DNA of 64,000 nucleotides from Rhizobium mesosinicum (GCF_019511345.1 NZ_JAEUAK010000005.1:186001-250000); one strand, 5' to 3'; shown: positions 8,298 to 18,188, counted from the stretch's first letter. The notes: a model not told the origin generated them from the letters alone. Program-made: numbers and translations.

Positions 8298-8885
8298 ATG
8301 ACGCCCAAGGAATTGAAGGCTCAATTGCGCGCCGAACGTCTGGCTGCCCGGGACGCCATCCCGACAGATCTTCGCACAGCCAAAAGCCTCGACATGGCAG
8401 CTCATGCCGGGGATGCGATTGCTTTTGCGCCTGGAACAACCATCTCCGGTTTTCTGCCGATCCGCTCGGAAGCCGACCTGCAGCCGTTGATGGCGCGGTG
8501 GCGCGGGCGCGGCGGCCGTCTTTGCGTGCCCGCAATCATCGACAAGCAAACCATCGTCTTTCGGGAACTCGTCCACGGTGCGGCACTGAGGAGCACCGGC
8601 TTCGGCACGGTCGGCCCAGGCGAAGATGCTGCCATCCTCGACCCCGAAATCATGCTCGTGCCGCTATCGGCCTTCGATTCCCGCGGCCACCGTATCGGCT
8701 ACGGCGCCGGCCATTATGACCGTGCAATCGACCGTCTCAGGCAAAAAGGGCTCTCACCGAAGCTGATCGGCATTGCATTTGACTGCCAGGAAGTGGCAGA
8801 GGTACCCGCTGAGCCGCATGACATAAGCCTGGATGCCATCCTGACGGAAAGCGGCCTGCGCCATTTTACCTCACGGATTGGATAG
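8298..8885 (+). CDS. 5-formyltetrahydrofolate cyclo-ligase
   Basis: This 195-residue cytoplasmic enzyme converts 5-formyl-THF plus ATP to 5,10-methenyl-THF. Diagnostic features are the basic N-terminal helix (KAQLRAERLAARDAI) and the C-terminal loop GHRIGYGAGHYDRAIDRL that holds ATP and folate. Length is normal. In many bacteria this gene (ygfA) lies directly downstream of 6S RNA and zapA. In this window those lie about 27 kb away on the other strand. The ymdB-type gene follows after 3 bases, so the two form an operon. Confidence 0.92.
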   Translation: MTPKELKAQLRAERLAARDAIPTDLRTAKSLDMAAHAGDAIAFAPGTTISGFLPIRSEADLQPLMARWRGRGGRLCVPAIIDKQTIVFRELVHGAALRSTGFGTVGPGEDAAILDPEIMLVPLSAFDSRGHRIGYGAGHYDRAIDRLRQKGLSPKLIGIAFDCQEVAEVPAEPHDISLDAILTESGLRHFTSRIG

Positions 8886-8888
8886 GGA

Positions 8889-9713
8889 ATGCGACTGCTA
8901 TTTCTGGGTGACATGGTCGGCAAGACGGGACGCACGGCGGTATGGGACCGCCTGCCCGGCCTGGTTTCCGACCTGAAGCTCGATTTCGTCATCGTCAATG
9001 GCGAGAACGCCGCCGGCGGCTTCGGCATCACCGAAGACATCTTTCTGGAAACGATCAATGCCGGCGCCGATGTGGTGACAACCGGCAATCACGTCTGGGA
9101 CCAGAAGGATGCTGTCGCCTTCGCTGGCCGCCATGACCAGTTTCTGCGTCCGGCAAACTATCCGCAGGGTACGCCCGGGCGCGGCTCCGGTCTGTTCTAT
9201 GCGCGCAACGGCGCGCGCGTGCTCGTCGCCAACATCATGGGCCGCGTCTTCATGCATCCCGAGCTCGATGATCCTTTCAAGGCGGCCGAAACGATCCTTG
9301 CCGCCTGTCCGCTGAAGGAACAGGCCGACGCCATCATCTTCGATTTCCATGCGGAGGCGACGAGCGAAAAGCAGTGCTTCGGTCACTTCGTCGATGGCCG
9401 CGCCAGCTTCGTCGTCGGCACCCACACCCATGTCCCGACCGCCGATGCGCAGATCCTCAATGGCGGTACAGCCTATATGTCGGACGCCGGCATGTGCGGC
9501 GATTACGATTCCTCGCTCGGCATGGACAAGGAAGAGCCGCTCAACCGCTTCATCTCCAAGATGCCGAAGGGCCGCATGGAAGCAGCAACCGGACCCGCCA
9601 CCATCTGCGGCGTCGGCGTGGAAATTTCGGATGCGACGGGTCTGGCCGAAAAGATCGCGCCGCTGCGCCTTGGCCCGCGGCTTGCCGAAACGATTCCGGA
9701 GTTCTGGCGCTAG
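8889..9713 (+). CDS. YmdB-family metallophosphoesterase
   Basis: This 274-residue protein belongs to the TIGR00282/YmdB family of dinuclear-metal phosphodiesterases, reported to hydrolyse 2',3'-cyclic nucleotides or cAMP in other bacteria. Metal-ligand motifs are FLGDMVGK at the N terminus, NGENAAGGFG near 37, TGNHVWD near 65, FHAEATSEK near 155 and GTHTHVPTAD near 177. It sits 3 bases after the cyclo-ligase gene, a conserved alphaproteobacterial pairing, with yebC further downstream. Confidence 0.9.
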   Translation: MRLLFLGDMVGKTGRTAVWDRLPGLVSDLKLDFVIVNGENAAGGFGITEDIFLETINAGADVVTTGNHVWDQKDAVAFAGRHDQFLRPANYPQGTPGRGSGLFYARNGARVLVANIMGRVFMHPELDDPFKAAETILAACPLKEQADAIIFDFHAEATSEKQCFGHFVDGRASFVVGTHTHVPTADAQILNGGTAYMSDAGMCGDYDSSLGMDKEEPLNRFISKMPKGRMEAATGPATICGVGVEISDATGLAEKIAPLRLGPRLAETIPEFWR

Positions 9714-9808
9714 CGCCTCTCAACACGCAATTGTGAGCATATCCCGTCTGGACCGCTGCGGCGGCATGCCGCATCCTCCGGGCGTCGTGAAAGCGCCGGA
9801 GGGGTGGC

Positions 9809-10654
9809 ATGAAGCCGCATTGTCTTGTCCTCGCTATCGCATGTCTTGCGATTTTCACCGTGCCAAACCTTGCCGCAGCCCAGGAAGATCGAAGCCCGGT
9901 CAGCCAGTGCCAGGCAATCGCTCAGAATATTCCGAAGGCCACCTTCGCGAGTTTCTCCGGCGTGGCGCCGGTAGTCCCTGCAGTTTCCGAGGGTGAAGAT
10001 GTCAAGTTCACCTATCTCGGCCATTCAACCTTCGAAATTGAGACTCCCGGCGGCATCGTCATCGCCACGGATTACAATGGTTGGTATAGGCCGGCCGTCA
10101 CACCTGACGTCGTCACCATGAACAAGGCGCACTCGACGCATTACACCCTGACGCCGGATCCCGACATCAAGCACGTGCTGCACGGGTGGAGCGACATCCC
10201 CGGCGAAAAAGCCAGGATCAATCTCGTCGTCGGTGACGCCTATATCCGCAATGTGACGACGGATATCCGCTTCAGCTATGGGTTGGGCGGGTCACAACTG
10301 GACGGCAATTCAATCTTCATCTTCGAAATCGCCGACCTCTGCATCGGCCATCTCGGCCACCTGCATTATGAACTGACTGACGCACATTATACGGAAATCG
10401 GCAGGCTGGATGTGGTCATGGTGCCGGTCGACGGCGGTCTGACCATGGGAGCCGACAGCATGAGCCGCGTCATCAAGCGGCTGCGGTCATCGCTGATCCT
10501 GCCGATGCATCGCCGCGGCCCGCCGGTCAACTCCTTCATCTCGATGTTCGGCAACGGCTTCGACGTCAATTATGCGCCTGACAATAGCCTCACCGTTTCC
10601 ATGCGTACGCTACCGAAAAAGCCTCTGATCTATGTAATGAAGGACGTGCAGTAG
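9809..10654 (+). CDS. Exported metallo-beta-lactamase-fold protein with degenerate metal motif
   Basis: This 281-residue protein has a signal peptide (cleavage after AAA near residue 24). Its MBL-fold core is UlaG-like: FTYLGHSTFEIET, IVIATDYNGWY, a GHLGHLHYEL strand and LPMHRRGP. The canonical HxHxDH metal site appears as KAHSTH (NKAHSTHYT), so the first His and the Asp are replaced. It may bind one metal or have lost hydrolase activity. Family assignment is from fold motifs; substrate unknown. It follows ymdB by 95 bases and converges on the PNPOx-like gene. Confidence 0.75.
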   Translation: MKPHCLVLAIACLAIFTVPNLAAAQEDRSPVSQCQAIAQNIPKATFASFSGVAPVVPAVSEGEDVKFTYLGHSTFEIETPGGIVIATDYNGWYRPAVTPDVVTMNKAHSTHYTLTPDPDIKHVLHGWSDIPGEKARINLVVGDAYIRNVTTDIRFSYGLGGSQLDGNSIFIFEIADLCIGHLGHLHYELTDAHYTEIGRLDVVMVPVDGGLTMGADSMSRVIKRLRSSLILPMHRRGPPVNSFISMFGNGFDVNYAPDNSLTVSMRTLPKKPLIYVMKDVQ

Positions 10655-10682
10655 AAGGCCCGGGCTGTGCCGAGCCTTTAGC

Positions 10683-11186
10683 TCATGCAAATTGCAAATG
10701 CCGTTTGATACCGACATCAGGCATCTTCTCCTCGTCGAAATTGGCCTTGGCAATTTCCCAGCCGAATTTTAGTTTGCTTCCGGTCGAGACCCAGATCTCG
10801 GCATCATCGACATGCATGGAAAGCATCGTCAGCTTCGGATCCTTCTTGCCGCCTTCATACCAGGCGGCCACGACAGAGTTCCAGAACTCCTCGATTTTTG
10901 CGGGATCAGGACGTACCTCGATAACCCCGGACAGGCAGGCATGATAATCGTGGTTCTTGCCGATGACGCAGAAATGCGCGCGGCTGCCGGGTTTGATCAT
11001 CCGCACGAGTTCGGCATCCGTCTTGGTATAGAACCAGATCGTATTGGTGGTCGGATCGACATTCGGAGCCATGGGCTGCATATGCATGTCGACGCCTGAA
11101 AGGCCGAGCATGCCGGCGTGGATGTCGTTGATCTGATCCCAGAGTTGACGCGCCGGTTGTTCACGGGCTTCGCTGAAGCTTGCCAT
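10683..11186 (-). CDS. Pyridoxamine 5'-phosphate oxidase-like (general stress protein 26 type) protein
   Basis: This 167-residue split-barrel flavin-binding family protein has a core pattern NTIWFYTKTDAELVRMI, SRAHFCVIG and YHACLSGVIEVRPDPAKIEEFW. This matches the PNPOx-like general stress proteins, which often bind FMN or F420-type cofactors but usually lack true PNPOx activity. I chose MASFSEA at 11186, preceded by aggaaagga, over an in-frame ATG at 11228. It stands alone between convergent and divergent neighbours. Confidence 0.82.
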   Translation of the reverse strand: MASFSEAREQPARQLWDQINDIHAGMLGLSGVDMHMQPMAPNVDPTTNTIWFYTKTDAELVRMIKPGSRAHFCVIGKNHDYHACLSGVIEVRPDPAKIEEFWNSVVAAWYEGGKKDPKLTMLSMHVDDAEIWVSTGSKLKFGWEIAKANFDEEKMPDVGIKRHLQFA

Positions 11187-11358
11187 AGCCGTTCCTTTCC
11201 TGCTGGTGTTGTCGGTTGAAAACGTCATCTTTGCCGCTTTGTTCCGCCATTAGCCATGCCACCAGAGAAGGATTGAAAAGCCGCTTTTTCCTTGAATATC
11301 GCCCTTACCGATCTTATAAGGCGGCCCATTCCGAACAAGAGACGTGAACAGGGGTGCC

Positions 11359-12105
11359 ATGGCTGGCCATTCACAGTTTAAAAACATCATGCACCGCAAG
11401 GGCCGTCAGGATTCCGTGCGCTCGAAAATGTTCTCCAAGCTCGCGCGCGAAATCACCGTTGCCGCCAAGGCCGGCCTGCCCGACCCTTCGATGAACGCCC
11501 GCCTGCGCCTGGCGATCCAGAACGCCAAGGCCCAGTCGATGCCGAAGGACAACATCGATCGCGCCATCAAGAAGGCTTCCGGCGCCGATACCGAGAACTA
11601 TGACGAAGTACGCTACGAAGGCTACGGCCCGGGCGGCACGGCGATCATCGTCGAGGCCCTGACCGATAACCGCAACCGCACCGCCTCCAACGTCCGCTCG
11701 ATCTTCACCAAGGCCGGCGGCGCCCTTGGCGAAACCGGCTCGGTTTCCTTCTCCTTCGATCATGTCGGCGAAATCACCTACAAACTGTCGGCCGGCGACG
11801 CCGACAAGGTCATGGAAGCCGCGATCGAAGCCGGCGCCGACGATGTGGAGACCGACGAGGAAGGCCATTACATCACCACCGCCTTCGAAGCCCTCGGCGA
11901 AGTTGCCAAGGCGCTCGAAGCATCCCTAGGCGAAGCCGAGACTGTCAAAGCCGTCTGGCGCGCCCAGAACAACGTGCCGGTCGATGAAGAAAGAGCCCAA
12001 TCGCTGCTGAAGCTCATCGACTCGCTCGAAGACGATGACGACGTCCAGAACGTCTACTCGAACTTCGAAGTCTCGGAAGAAGTTCTGGCCAAGCTCTCGG
12101 CTTAA
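11359..12105 (+). CDS. yebC: YebC/PmpR-family (TACO1) regulator or translation factor
   Basis: This 248-residue member of the near-universal YebC/TACO1 family starts [18 protein letters not shown], continues with [13 protein letters not shown], and has the acidic C-terminal domain. Members act as DNA-binding regulators or relieve ribosome stalling at proline stretches. ATG 11359, preceded by acagggg, fits the family start exactly. A GTG-rich extension upstream is not needed. An intrinsic terminator follows. In rhizobia it commonly lies near ruvCAB, which is 4 kb downstream here. Confidence 0.93.
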   Translation: MAGHSQFKNIMHRKGRQDSVRSKMFSKLAREITVAAKAGLPDPSMNARLRLAIQNAKAQSMPKDNIDRAIKKASGADTENYDEVRYEGYGPGGTAIIVEALTDNRNRTASNVRSIFTKAGGALGETGSVSFSFDHVGEITYKLSAGDADKVMEAAIEAGADDVETDEEGHYITTAFEALGEVAKALEASLGEAETVKAVWRAQNNVPVDEERAQSLLKLIDSLEDDDDVQNVYSNFEVSEEVLAKLSA

Positions 12106-12120
12106 GCGATATTGAATCGA

Positions 12121-12148
12121 AAAACCCGGCCATTCCGCCGGGTTTTTT
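12121..12148. terminator. Bidirectional intrinsic terminator after yebC
   Basis: The stem AAACCCGGC/GCCGGGTTT closes a six-base loop. It is followed by a T run on the plus strand and preceded by an A run, so it can also serve the convergent luciferase-like gene. Confidence 0.85.
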
Positions 12149-12169
12149 GCTTTCTGGAATGCCTGGTGG

Positions 12170-13171
12170 CTAGGCCGCAGCTCGCAGGAAATTGCCAAGT
12201 CCGGCAAAGAGCTCCACCGATTTCAACCGTGCCTCGATATCATGGATCGGCATGGAGATGATGACCTCATCGGCCTGCGTTTCCTTGAGGAATTCATTGA
12301 GCTGGGCCTCTGCTGTGGCTGGGGAGCCGACCACGGCGTAACGCAACGTGTGCTCCACATTCATCTTTTCCATCGGCGACCAGAAGGCGTCCATGTCTTT
12401 GACCGGCCGCGGGAAAGGGCCACGCACATTGCGCCTGAGATTGACGAATTGCTGCTGTGCAGAGGTGAAGTGATACCGCGCTTCCTCGTCCGTTTCGGAA
12501 ACAGCGCCCATGACGCCGACCATCACATAGGGCTTGTCCAGTTCCGAGGAAGGCTGGAACCGGTCGCGATAGATCGCGATCGCATCAAGCAGCATGTCAG
12601 GCGCAAAATGCGAAGCAAAGGCGAAGGGGAGACCGAGCATGGCCGCAAGCTGGGCGCTGTAGAGGCTGGAGCCGAGCAGCCATATCGGGATGTTTGAATT
12701 GCTGCCGGGTACGGCGAGGATTGCCTGGTTTTCGATCGGTGCCCCCAGAAGCTGCTGTAGCTCCACTACATCATTGGGAAAACTGTTTGCGCCGGCATCG
12801 AGGTTACGCCTGAGCGCCTGTGCCGTGCGCATGTCCGTTCCCGGCGCGCGGCCGAGACCGAGATCGACGCGGCCGGGAAATAGCGCTTCCAGGGTGCCGA
12901 ACTGCTCGGCGATGACGAGCGGCGCATGGTTCGGCAGCATGACGCCGCCCGAGCCGATTCGAATGGTCTTTGTTACCGCTCCGATCTGGCCGAGAATGAC
13001 CGAAGTCGCCGCGCTCGCGACGCCGGGCATGCCGTGATGCTCCGCCATCCAGAAACGGGTATAGCCGAATTCCTCCGCCTTCTGTGCCATGCGCTTCGAT
13101 GCCGCAAAGGATTGGCTGATGGTCGTGCCTTCGGCCACAGGGGAAAGATCGAGAATGGAAAAGGGAACCAT
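12170..13171 (-). CDS. LLM-class (luciferase-like) flavin-dependent oxidoreductase
   Basis: This 333-residue TIM-barrel flavoenzyme carries a typical LLM-family opening ([15 protein letters not shown]), followed by [39 protein letters not shown] and [14 protein letters not shown]. These place it in the alternate-subgroup monooxygenases that use FMNH2 from a separate reductase; the substrate is unknown. I chose the start at 13171, preceded by a ggcaggt element; an earlier ATG at 13249 would add 26 unconserved-looking residues. The gene ends at the bidirectional terminator shared with yebC. Confidence 0.85.
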   Translation of the reverse strand: MVPFSILDLSPVAEGTTISQSFAASKRMAQKAEEFGYTRFWMAEHHGMPGVASAATSVILGQIGAVTKTIRIGSGGVMLPNHAPLVIAEQFGTLEALFPGRVDLGLGRAPGTDMRTAQALRRNLDAGANSFPNDVVELQQLLGAPIENQAILAVPGSNSNIPIWLLGSSLYSAQLAAMLGLPFAFASHFAPDMLLDAIAIYRDRFQPSSELDKPYVMVGVMGAVSETDEEARYHFTSAQQQFVNLRRNVRGPFPRPVKDMDAFWSPMEKMNVEHTLRYAVVGSPATAEAQLNEFLKETQADEVIISMPIHDIEARLKSVELFAGLGNFLRAAA

Positions 13172-13271
13172 GGAAACCTGCCGCGCAAGAATGGGAGTGC
13201 GGTCTATGTAGGTTCGCCGTGGCTCTATTCCAAATCGCGGCTTAAACAAAAGCTGCCGCAGAAAATAACCG

Positions 13272-13766
13272 TCATTCGTCGAAAGCCGGGGAGAACTTCA
13301 GCACACCTGACGGTGGCGATCCTTTGAAGACGATCCGCTGCACATAACGCGTGTCGAGATCGCCATAGGTGAGCTTCCCATCGCTCTCGAAACCAACGCC
13401 GCGATAAACGGCCGGATTTCCGATCAGCGCGCAGCCGGTCGCATCACACTCTCTCAGCAGACCAAGCCCCTTCAGGATCAATGCTCGGCCGATTCCCTGC
13501 CTTTGCCGTTCCGGTTTCACCGAAATCGGCCCCAGCCCAAACCATCCATCCTCGATGTCGCCGATCGTGATCGGCGAGAAGGCGACATGGCCGATAATCT
13601 CTCCGCCCTCTTCCGCGACAAGAGATATTGTCAGGTCACCCGACGTACGGAGATCTCTGACGATCTGCGCTTCGGTATTGTTGCTGAAAGGCGCCGGTTC
13701 GAACGCCGTCCACGTCAGCGCGTGAATGGCGTCAGCATCATCAGGTCTTTCGAACCGGATCAGCAC
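13272..13766 (-). CDS. GNAT-family N-acetyltransferase
   Basis: This 164-residue acetyltransferase uses acetyl-CoA. The core is [13 protein letters not shown], then [22 protein letters not shown] (motif A, with RQRQGIG binding the pyrophosphate) and the late segment [17 protein letters not shown]. The pattern matches the YhbS-like subgroup. The likely start is GTG 13766, just after the stop of the chemoreceptor gene (13774) on the same strand. The longer frame from 13829 would overlap that gene by 50 bases. Substrate unknown. Confidence 0.8.
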   Translation of the reverse strand: MLIRFERPDDADAIHALTWTAFEPAPFSNNTEAQIVRDLRTSGDLTISLVAEEGGEIIGHVAFSPITIGDIEDGWFGLGPISVKPERQRQGIGRALILKGLGLLRECDATGCALIGNPAVYRGVGFESDGKLTYGDLDTRYVQRIVFKGSPPSGVLKFSPAFDE

Positions 13767-13773
13767 GACGCGA

Positions 13774-16086
13774 TCAGGCTCGCTTGCGCAGCAGATGCAC
13801 GTCGGCGCTATACTGCTGACCTTCGGCAAGCGTAAAATTGCCGAGCTGGCGGTCCATCTCTACGGCCTCGGTTGCCAGACGGTGAATGGCAGCTGTCGTC
13901 TCCTCGACCATCGCCGCATTCTGCTGTGTCATGGAATCGAGCTCGGCGACCGCGCTATTGATCTGCCGCAGGGTGTCGGCCTCTTCCCGGGTGGATTCCA
14001 TGATCTCGTTGATCTGGCCATCGATGGCTTCGACATGACCACCGATGCCAGCGAGCGCAACGCCTGCCCTTTCAACAAGCGCAACGCCGCTTTCAACCTC
14101 ATGCGTGGATTTCTGCAACAGACTGGAGATTTCCTTGGCAGCGCTCGAAGAGCGTTGCGCCAATTCACGTACTTCCATGGCGACGACTGCAAAACCCTTG
14201 CCGCTTTCGCCCGCGCGTGCCGCTTCGACGCCGGCATTCAGGGCCAGCAGATTGGTCTGGAAGGCGATATCGTCAATGACGGAAATAATAGTGTTGATCT
14301 GCCGCGACGACGCCTGGATCGCTTCCATCGCTGCAATCGTCTCGCGCATGATTTGACTGGAGCCGACCGTCTCCTTCTTGGCGTCGCGGGCGATGCGCGC
14401 GGCCTGCTCGGCGCGTTCGATCTGTACGCGTACCGACTGGGTGATGGCGCTGATCGCGCTGGCCGTCTCGGTGATCGAGCTTGCCTGGCGCTCGGTGCGG
14501 CCGGCCAGTTCGTCCGCGCCGGTACGCATCTCCTCGGAGCCTGAACGCACGGCCATGGAGTTGCCGCCGATCGCGGTCATCGTCTCGTTGAGCGTTGCCA
14601 GCGCCTCATTGAAGTTCACGCGCAGACTTTCGAGTTCGCTCGGGAAGCGTGTTACGATCTGGTAGGCCAGATCGCCGCTCGCCAGACGATGAAGCCCCTC
14701 GTCAAGTGCCGTGACCACATCCTGCAGGCTGCGGGCCTCCGCCTCGCGCTGGGCCAGATTCTGCTGACGCTCGCTTTCAGCCCGCATGCGCGTTTGCTCG
14801 CTCGCAGCTTCGAGCTGGCGGCCTTCGATCAGCGACTGCTTGAAACGAGCAAGCGCCTTCGCCATCGTGCCGATCTCATCCTTGCGGTTCTGGCTGCCAA
14901 TCTCGACTTCGAGCTTGCCGTCAGCGACTTCGCTGGTCACGCCTGCAAGACGGGCAAGCGGTGAGAACAGGAAGTTGGTGATCAGCCCAGTCGCAATAGC
15001 CATGATAACGAGTACGCCGACGCCAATCGAGGTCAACAGCGTCGCGATCTCGATGGAACCGGCATTCAATTCGCTGAGCAACACGCTTTCAACGACGAGG
15101 AAACGGTCGCCGCGATAATCAATGCCGCGCACATAGGCGCGTGCTGTTCCATCGGCGCGATCGAAATCCGCAACCGTCATTGCCGAACTTGCAAGCGCAT
15201 CCTTGATAAAGGTGAACGGCGCAGTATCAAGTGTCGCAAGCTGGCCGGATGCATTGAGACCAACGGCCGAACCATCAGCAGAAATGATGGCCGCCTTTGC
15301 CGTGCTGCCGGACACAATACCCTTTGCGAGAATGCTGGTGACGACATCGTCGCGCACCTTGAACAGCATCAGCCCCTTCGCCTGGCCGAGCTTGACGATC
15401 GGCACGGCATAGAAGATCGCCGACTTGCCGCTTCCACTATCGACACGCAGGCCGGAAAAGGCCGTCGGCGCGGAATCGTCGGTCGCCTTGGCGGTATTCT
15501 CGATCGCCTTGACATAGGCGATGCCCGCGCCGGTCGACTTCCAGGCGTCCGATTTCAGGTTCTCGGCGAAATCGTCATTCTTCTTGTAGGAATAGAGCAC
15601 GGTGCCATCGAGATCGACCATCAGGAGGTCGCTGAAGGCCGTGTCGGCGAGGTCGCGAGCCACTTCGCCCTGCGTCTTCTCGTGGCTCGAATAATAGAAA
15701 CCGCTCGGCCCCTCCGGCTTTGCGAGCTTCTCGCGCTGGTCGGCAGGGTTCGGATTGTTCGTGATGAAGACCTTCTTCAGCTCCCCACGTGCATCGCCGG
15801 AGCTTTTCTCGATCGTCTTCCAGCCGCTCTTCAGGCTGGTGATCGCCATCTGCAGCGCTTCGATACGCGCAATCGAGGTCGCTTGATTTTCAAGCTGCAC
15901 AAGCTGATCCTGCAGCATGTCGCCGCGGAAGATCAAGACGCTCTCCTTGGCCTTCAGCGCCTGCTCGTCGGAAATGCGGCTGCTGGCGAAATAGGCGAGG
16001 ATATTGATCACCGCGACCGAAAGCGTGGTCAGCAGGATGAAGGTGGCTATCACCTTGAAGGACAGGGACTGAAATCTCTGAGTCAT
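13774..16086 (-). CDS. Methyl-accepting chemotaxis protein with large periplasmic sensor
   Basis: This 770-residue chemoreceptor has TM1 at residues 10-32 ([22 protein letters not shown]), a periplasmic sensor of about 290 residues of cache-like character, TM2 ([20 protein letters not shown]), a HAMP region starting [16 protein letters not shown], a second HAMP-like stretch, and the signalling domain with hairpin tip [23 protein letters not shown]. No C-terminal CheR/CheB-tethering pentapeptide is present. The start MTQRFQ at 16086 has ggaaggg upstream; an ATG at 16170 is less likely. No che genes are adjacent, so it probably feeds arrays encoded elsewhere. Confidence 0.9.
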   Translation of the reverse strand: MTQRFQSLSFKVIATFILLTTLSVAVINILAYFASSRISDEQALKAKESVLIFRGDMLQDQLVQLENQATSIARIEALQMAITSLKSGWKTIEKSSGDARGELKKVFITNNPNPADQREKLAKPEGPSGFYYSSHEKTQGEVARDLADTAFSDLLMVDLDGTVLYSYKKNDDFAENLKSDAWKSTGAGIAYVKAIENTAKATDDSAPTAFSGLRVDSGSGKSAIFYAVPIVKLGQAKGLMLFKVRDDVVTSILAKGIVSGSTAKAAIISADGSAVGLNASGQLATLDTAPFTFIKDALASSAMTVADFDRADGTARAYVRGIDYRGDRFLVVESVLLSELNAGSIEIATLLTSIGVGVLVIMAIATGLITNFLFSPLARLAGVTSEVADGKLEVEIGSQNRKDEIGTMAKALARFKQSLIEGRQLEAASEQTRMRAESERQQNLAQREAEARSLQDVVTALDEGLHRLASGDLAYQIVTRFPSELESLRVNFNEALATLNETMTAIGGNSMAVRSGSEEMRTGADELAGRTERQASSITETASAISAITQSVRVQIERAEQAARIARDAKKETVGSSQIMRETIAAMEAIQASSRQINTIISVIDDIAFQTNLLALNAGVEAARAGESGKGFAVVAMEVRELAQRSSSAAKEISSLLQKSTHEVESGVALVERAGVALAGIGGHVEAIDGQINEIMESTREEADTLRQINSAVAELDSMTQQNAAMVEETTAAIHRLATEAVEMDRQLGNFTLAEGQQYSADVHLLRKRA

Positions 16087-16335
16087 GAAAAACGAACCCT
16101 TCCGGAACGGCGGCGCCGGCGAGTGGAAGCACGGAGACATCACCCGCCGGTTGAAATGCAAACAGACCATCAGAAGCCTTAAGCTTTGCGAAAGCTGGCC
16201 CCTCTCACATTTGACGGACTAGAATTCAGGCATCCGGTTTAATTCGCGGTAAACACGACGCCGCAAAAACAGCGAATGTTTTCGCTTTGTTCACACATCA
16301 GTGGCACTTATTTCGTCATCTCTATAAGGTGAGCC

Positions 16336-16845
16336 ATGCAAAACACGATTCGCATCATCGGTATCGATCCCGGCCTTCGCCGCACCGGATGGGGCATCAT
16401 CGATACGCTCGGCAATTCGCTGCGCTTCGTTGCCTCGGGAACTGTTACCTCGGATGGTGACATGGACCTCGCTTCCCGCCTCTGCCAGCTGCATGACGGC
16501 CTTGCCGATGTGGTCCATTCCTACAAGCCGAACGAGGCCGCCGTCGAACAGACTTTTGTCAACAAGGATGCGGTAGCAACCCTCAAGCTCGGCCAGGCCC
16601 GCGGCATCGCCATGCTTGTGCCCGCCCGCGCCGGTCTTCCAGTGTCGGAATATGCACCAAACGCGGTGAAGAAGACCGTCATCGGTGTCGGTCACGGCGA
16701 GAAGCAGCAGATCCATGTGATGCTGAAGATCCTGATGCCAAAGGCGGAATTCAAAGGCAACGACGCCGCCGACGCCTTGGCGATCGCCATTTGTCACGCT
16801 CATCATCGCGGAGGAAATAAGATGCGGCGGGCACTCGCCAGCTGA
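16336..16845 (+). CDS. ruvC: Holliday junction endonuclease RuvC
   Basis: This 169-residue resolvase cleaves four-way junctions during recombinational repair. The acidic catalytic residues are visible: D11 in IIGIDPG, E71 in VEQTF, and D143 and D146 in GNDAADALA. Length is typical. RuvC works with the RuvAB branch-migration motor. The usual order ruvC-ruvA-ruvB is kept, but an AbrB/PIN toxin-antitoxin pair separates ruvC from ruvA. Confidence 0.96.
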   Translation: MQNTIRIIGIDPGLRRTGWGIIDTLGNSLRFVASGTVTSDGDMDLASRLCQLHDGLADVVHSYKPNEAAVEQTFVNKDAVATLKLGQARGIAMLVPARAGLPVSEYAPNAVKKTVIGVGHGEKQQIHVMLKILMPKAEFKGNDAADALAIAICHAHHRGGNKMRRALAS

Positions 16846-16852
16846 TTTGTTC

Positions 16853-16882
16853 TTGACTTGTTCCGTATCGACCGCTAGGTAT
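16853..16882 (+). promoter_or_regulatory. Candidate promoter of the toxin-antitoxin pair
   Basis: A TTGACT -35 element at 16853-16858 and a TAGGTAT -10 region at 16876-16882 are separated by 17 bases, starting just after the ruvC stop. The -10 element overlaps the first AGGTATTAC repeat, as expected for an autoregulated module. Confidence 0.55.
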
Positions 16883-16899
16883 TACTTAAGAGGTATTAC
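16877..16899 (+). repeat. Two direct AGGTATTAC repeats before the antitoxin gene
   Basis: Identical 9-mers occupy 16877-16885 and 16891-16899, a 14-base period, immediately before the antitoxin ATG at 16901. They are the likely binding sites for the AbrB-type antitoxin, and the second copy also contains the ribosome binding region. Confidence 0.6.
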
Positions 16900-16900
16900 C

Positions 16901-17164
16901 ATGCGCGTGACCGAAAAAGGCCAAGTGACCATCCCCAAGGAAATCCGCGACAGGCTTGGAATCATTCCCGGTTCGGACGTGGATTTCGTTGCCGATGAGA
17001 AAGGCGCTCGCCTGGTGGTCGTATCCGGCCAAGGCAACCGTTCGAACGAGGATTTCGAAAGCTGGATCAACAGTGTCAGCGGCACTCTCGACACAGGCGG
17101 CATGACGACCGATGAATATATGGAATGGTTGAGGGGACCGCGTGACGATCTCGGTTCTCGTTGA
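16901..17164 (+). CDS. AbrB/MazE-fold antitoxin (VapB-type)
   Basis: This 87-residue protein starts with a classical swapped-hairpin AbrB domain (MRVTEKGQVTIPKEIRDRLG, then IPGSDVDFV) that binds DNA as a dimer. Its acidic C-terminal tail (TTDEYMEWLRG) would bind and neutralise the toxin. The start at 16901 follows aagaggtattacc. The gene overlaps the toxin gene by 23 bases in another frame, the usual toxin-antitoxin coupling. It is inserted between ruvC and ruvA. Autoregulation is inferred from the direct repeats overlapping the promoter. Confidence 0.85.
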   Translation: MRVTEKGQVTIPKEIRDRLGIIPGSDVDFVADEKGARLVVVSGQGNRSNEDFESWINSVSGTLDTGGMTTDEYMEWLRGPRDDLGSR

Positions 17165-17561
17165 CACCAATATCTTTATCGACGTCTTCGGCCCGGAAAA
17201 CCCGTTCAAGGAATGGTCTTCCCGCACGCTGATCTCGCTGCGCCAGCAGGCACAGTTCGTTCTGACACCCGTAGTCTGGGCCGAACTGGCAAGTATGGCT
17301 CCCGGTGAAGAGGCGCTAGTGAGCTTGTTGGGAAGACTCAATCTGACCCGAGAGCCATTGCCGTTTTCAGCAGCCTATCGGGCCGGCATAGCCCATGCGA
17401 AATACCGGAAGAATGGTGGCAATCGCGAGCGAACGCTGCCGGACTTTTTCATCGGCGCCCATGCGGATTGGAACCGCCATCGGCTGCTGACTCGCGATGC
17501 GGCCCGCTACCGTTCCTATTTCCCCTCACTCGATATCATTTCACCTGAAACTCATCCCTGA
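17142..17561 (+). CDS. PIN-domain ribonuclease toxin (VapC-type)
   Basis: This 139-residue PIN-domain protein carries the acidic catalytic set: D8 in VLVDTN, E48 in VVWAELA, D101 in LPDFFIGAHA and D119 in LLTRDA. VapC toxins are magnesium-dependent RNases that cut tRNA or rRNA and arrest translation. It starts with GTG inside the antitoxin gene. All active-site residues are intact, so it is probably functional. It ends 12 bases before ruvA, so toxin-antitoxin transcription may read into ruvA-ruvB. Confidence 0.87.
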   Translation: MTISVLVDTNIFIDVFGPENPFKEWSSRTLISLRQQAQFVLTPVVWAELASMAPGEEALVSLLGRLNLTREPLPFSAAYRAGIAHAKYRKNGGNRERTLPDFFIGAHADWNRHRLLTRDAARYRSYFPSLDIISPETHP

Positions 17562-17573
17562 CGGAACAAGATC

Positions 17574-18188
17574 ATGATCGGCAAGCTGAAAGGCACTATA
17601 GACGAGATCGGCGACGACTACGTGCTCGTAGATGTGCACGGCGTCTGCTATGTAGCCTATTGCTCCGCGCGCACGCTCTCCAAGCTCGGTTCCGTCGGAG
17701 AAGCCTGCGTGCTCTTCATCGAGACCTATGTGCGCGAGGACCAGCTTAAGCTCTTCGGCTTCCAGACCCAACTCGAACGCGAATGGTTCAATCTGCTGCA
17801 AAGCGTGCAGGGCGTCGGCGCGAAAGTGGCGCTCGCCGTGCTTTCGACCCTGACACCTCCCGAACTTGCCAATGCGATCGCCCTCCAAGACAAGACCGCC
17901 GTTTCGCGCGCCCAGGGCGTCGGCCCCAAGGTCGCGATCCGTATCGTCACCGAACTCAAGAACAAGGCGCCTGCCTTTGCCGGCGAGGCGATTAATATCG
18001 GCCTCAAACAGGAGATCGGCGAAGGTGTGGCTCCAGCCCCTGTGGCTGACGCCGTCTCGGCCTTGACCAATCTCGGCTATTCGCGAGACCAGGCTGCCAA
18101 CGCGGTTGCCGCTGCCATGAAGACAGCCGGCGAGGACGCAGACAGCGCCAAGCTGATCCGTCTCGGCCTGCGGGAGCTTTCACGTTGA
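17574..18188 (+). CDS. ruvA: Holliday junction DNA helicase subunit RuvA
   Basis: This 204-residue protein binds four-way junctions as a tetramer and loads RuvB. It starts [20 protein letters not shown] (OB-fold domain). Two helix-hairpin-helix motifs are visible ([15 protein letters not shown] and [13 protein letters not shown]), followed by a C-terminal UBA-like RuvB-contact domain ([16 protein letters not shown]). Length and motifs are normal. It lies 12 bases downstream of the PIN toxin gene and 70 bases before ruvB. Confidence 0.95.
   Translation: MIGKLKGTIDEIGDDYVLVDVHGVCYVAYCSARTLSKLGSVGEACVLFIETYVREDQLKLFGFQTQLEREWFNLLQSVQGVGAKVALAVLSTLTPPELANAIALQDKTAVSRAQGVGPKVAIRIVTELKNKAPAFAGEAINIGLKQEIGEGVAPAPVADAVSALTNLGYSRDQAANAVAAAMKTAGEDADSAKLIRLGLRELSR

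Noticed and set aside
13726..14544. 272-residue plus-strand frame inside the chemoreceptor gene
   Set aside because: It is an antisense shadow of the MCP signalling domain.
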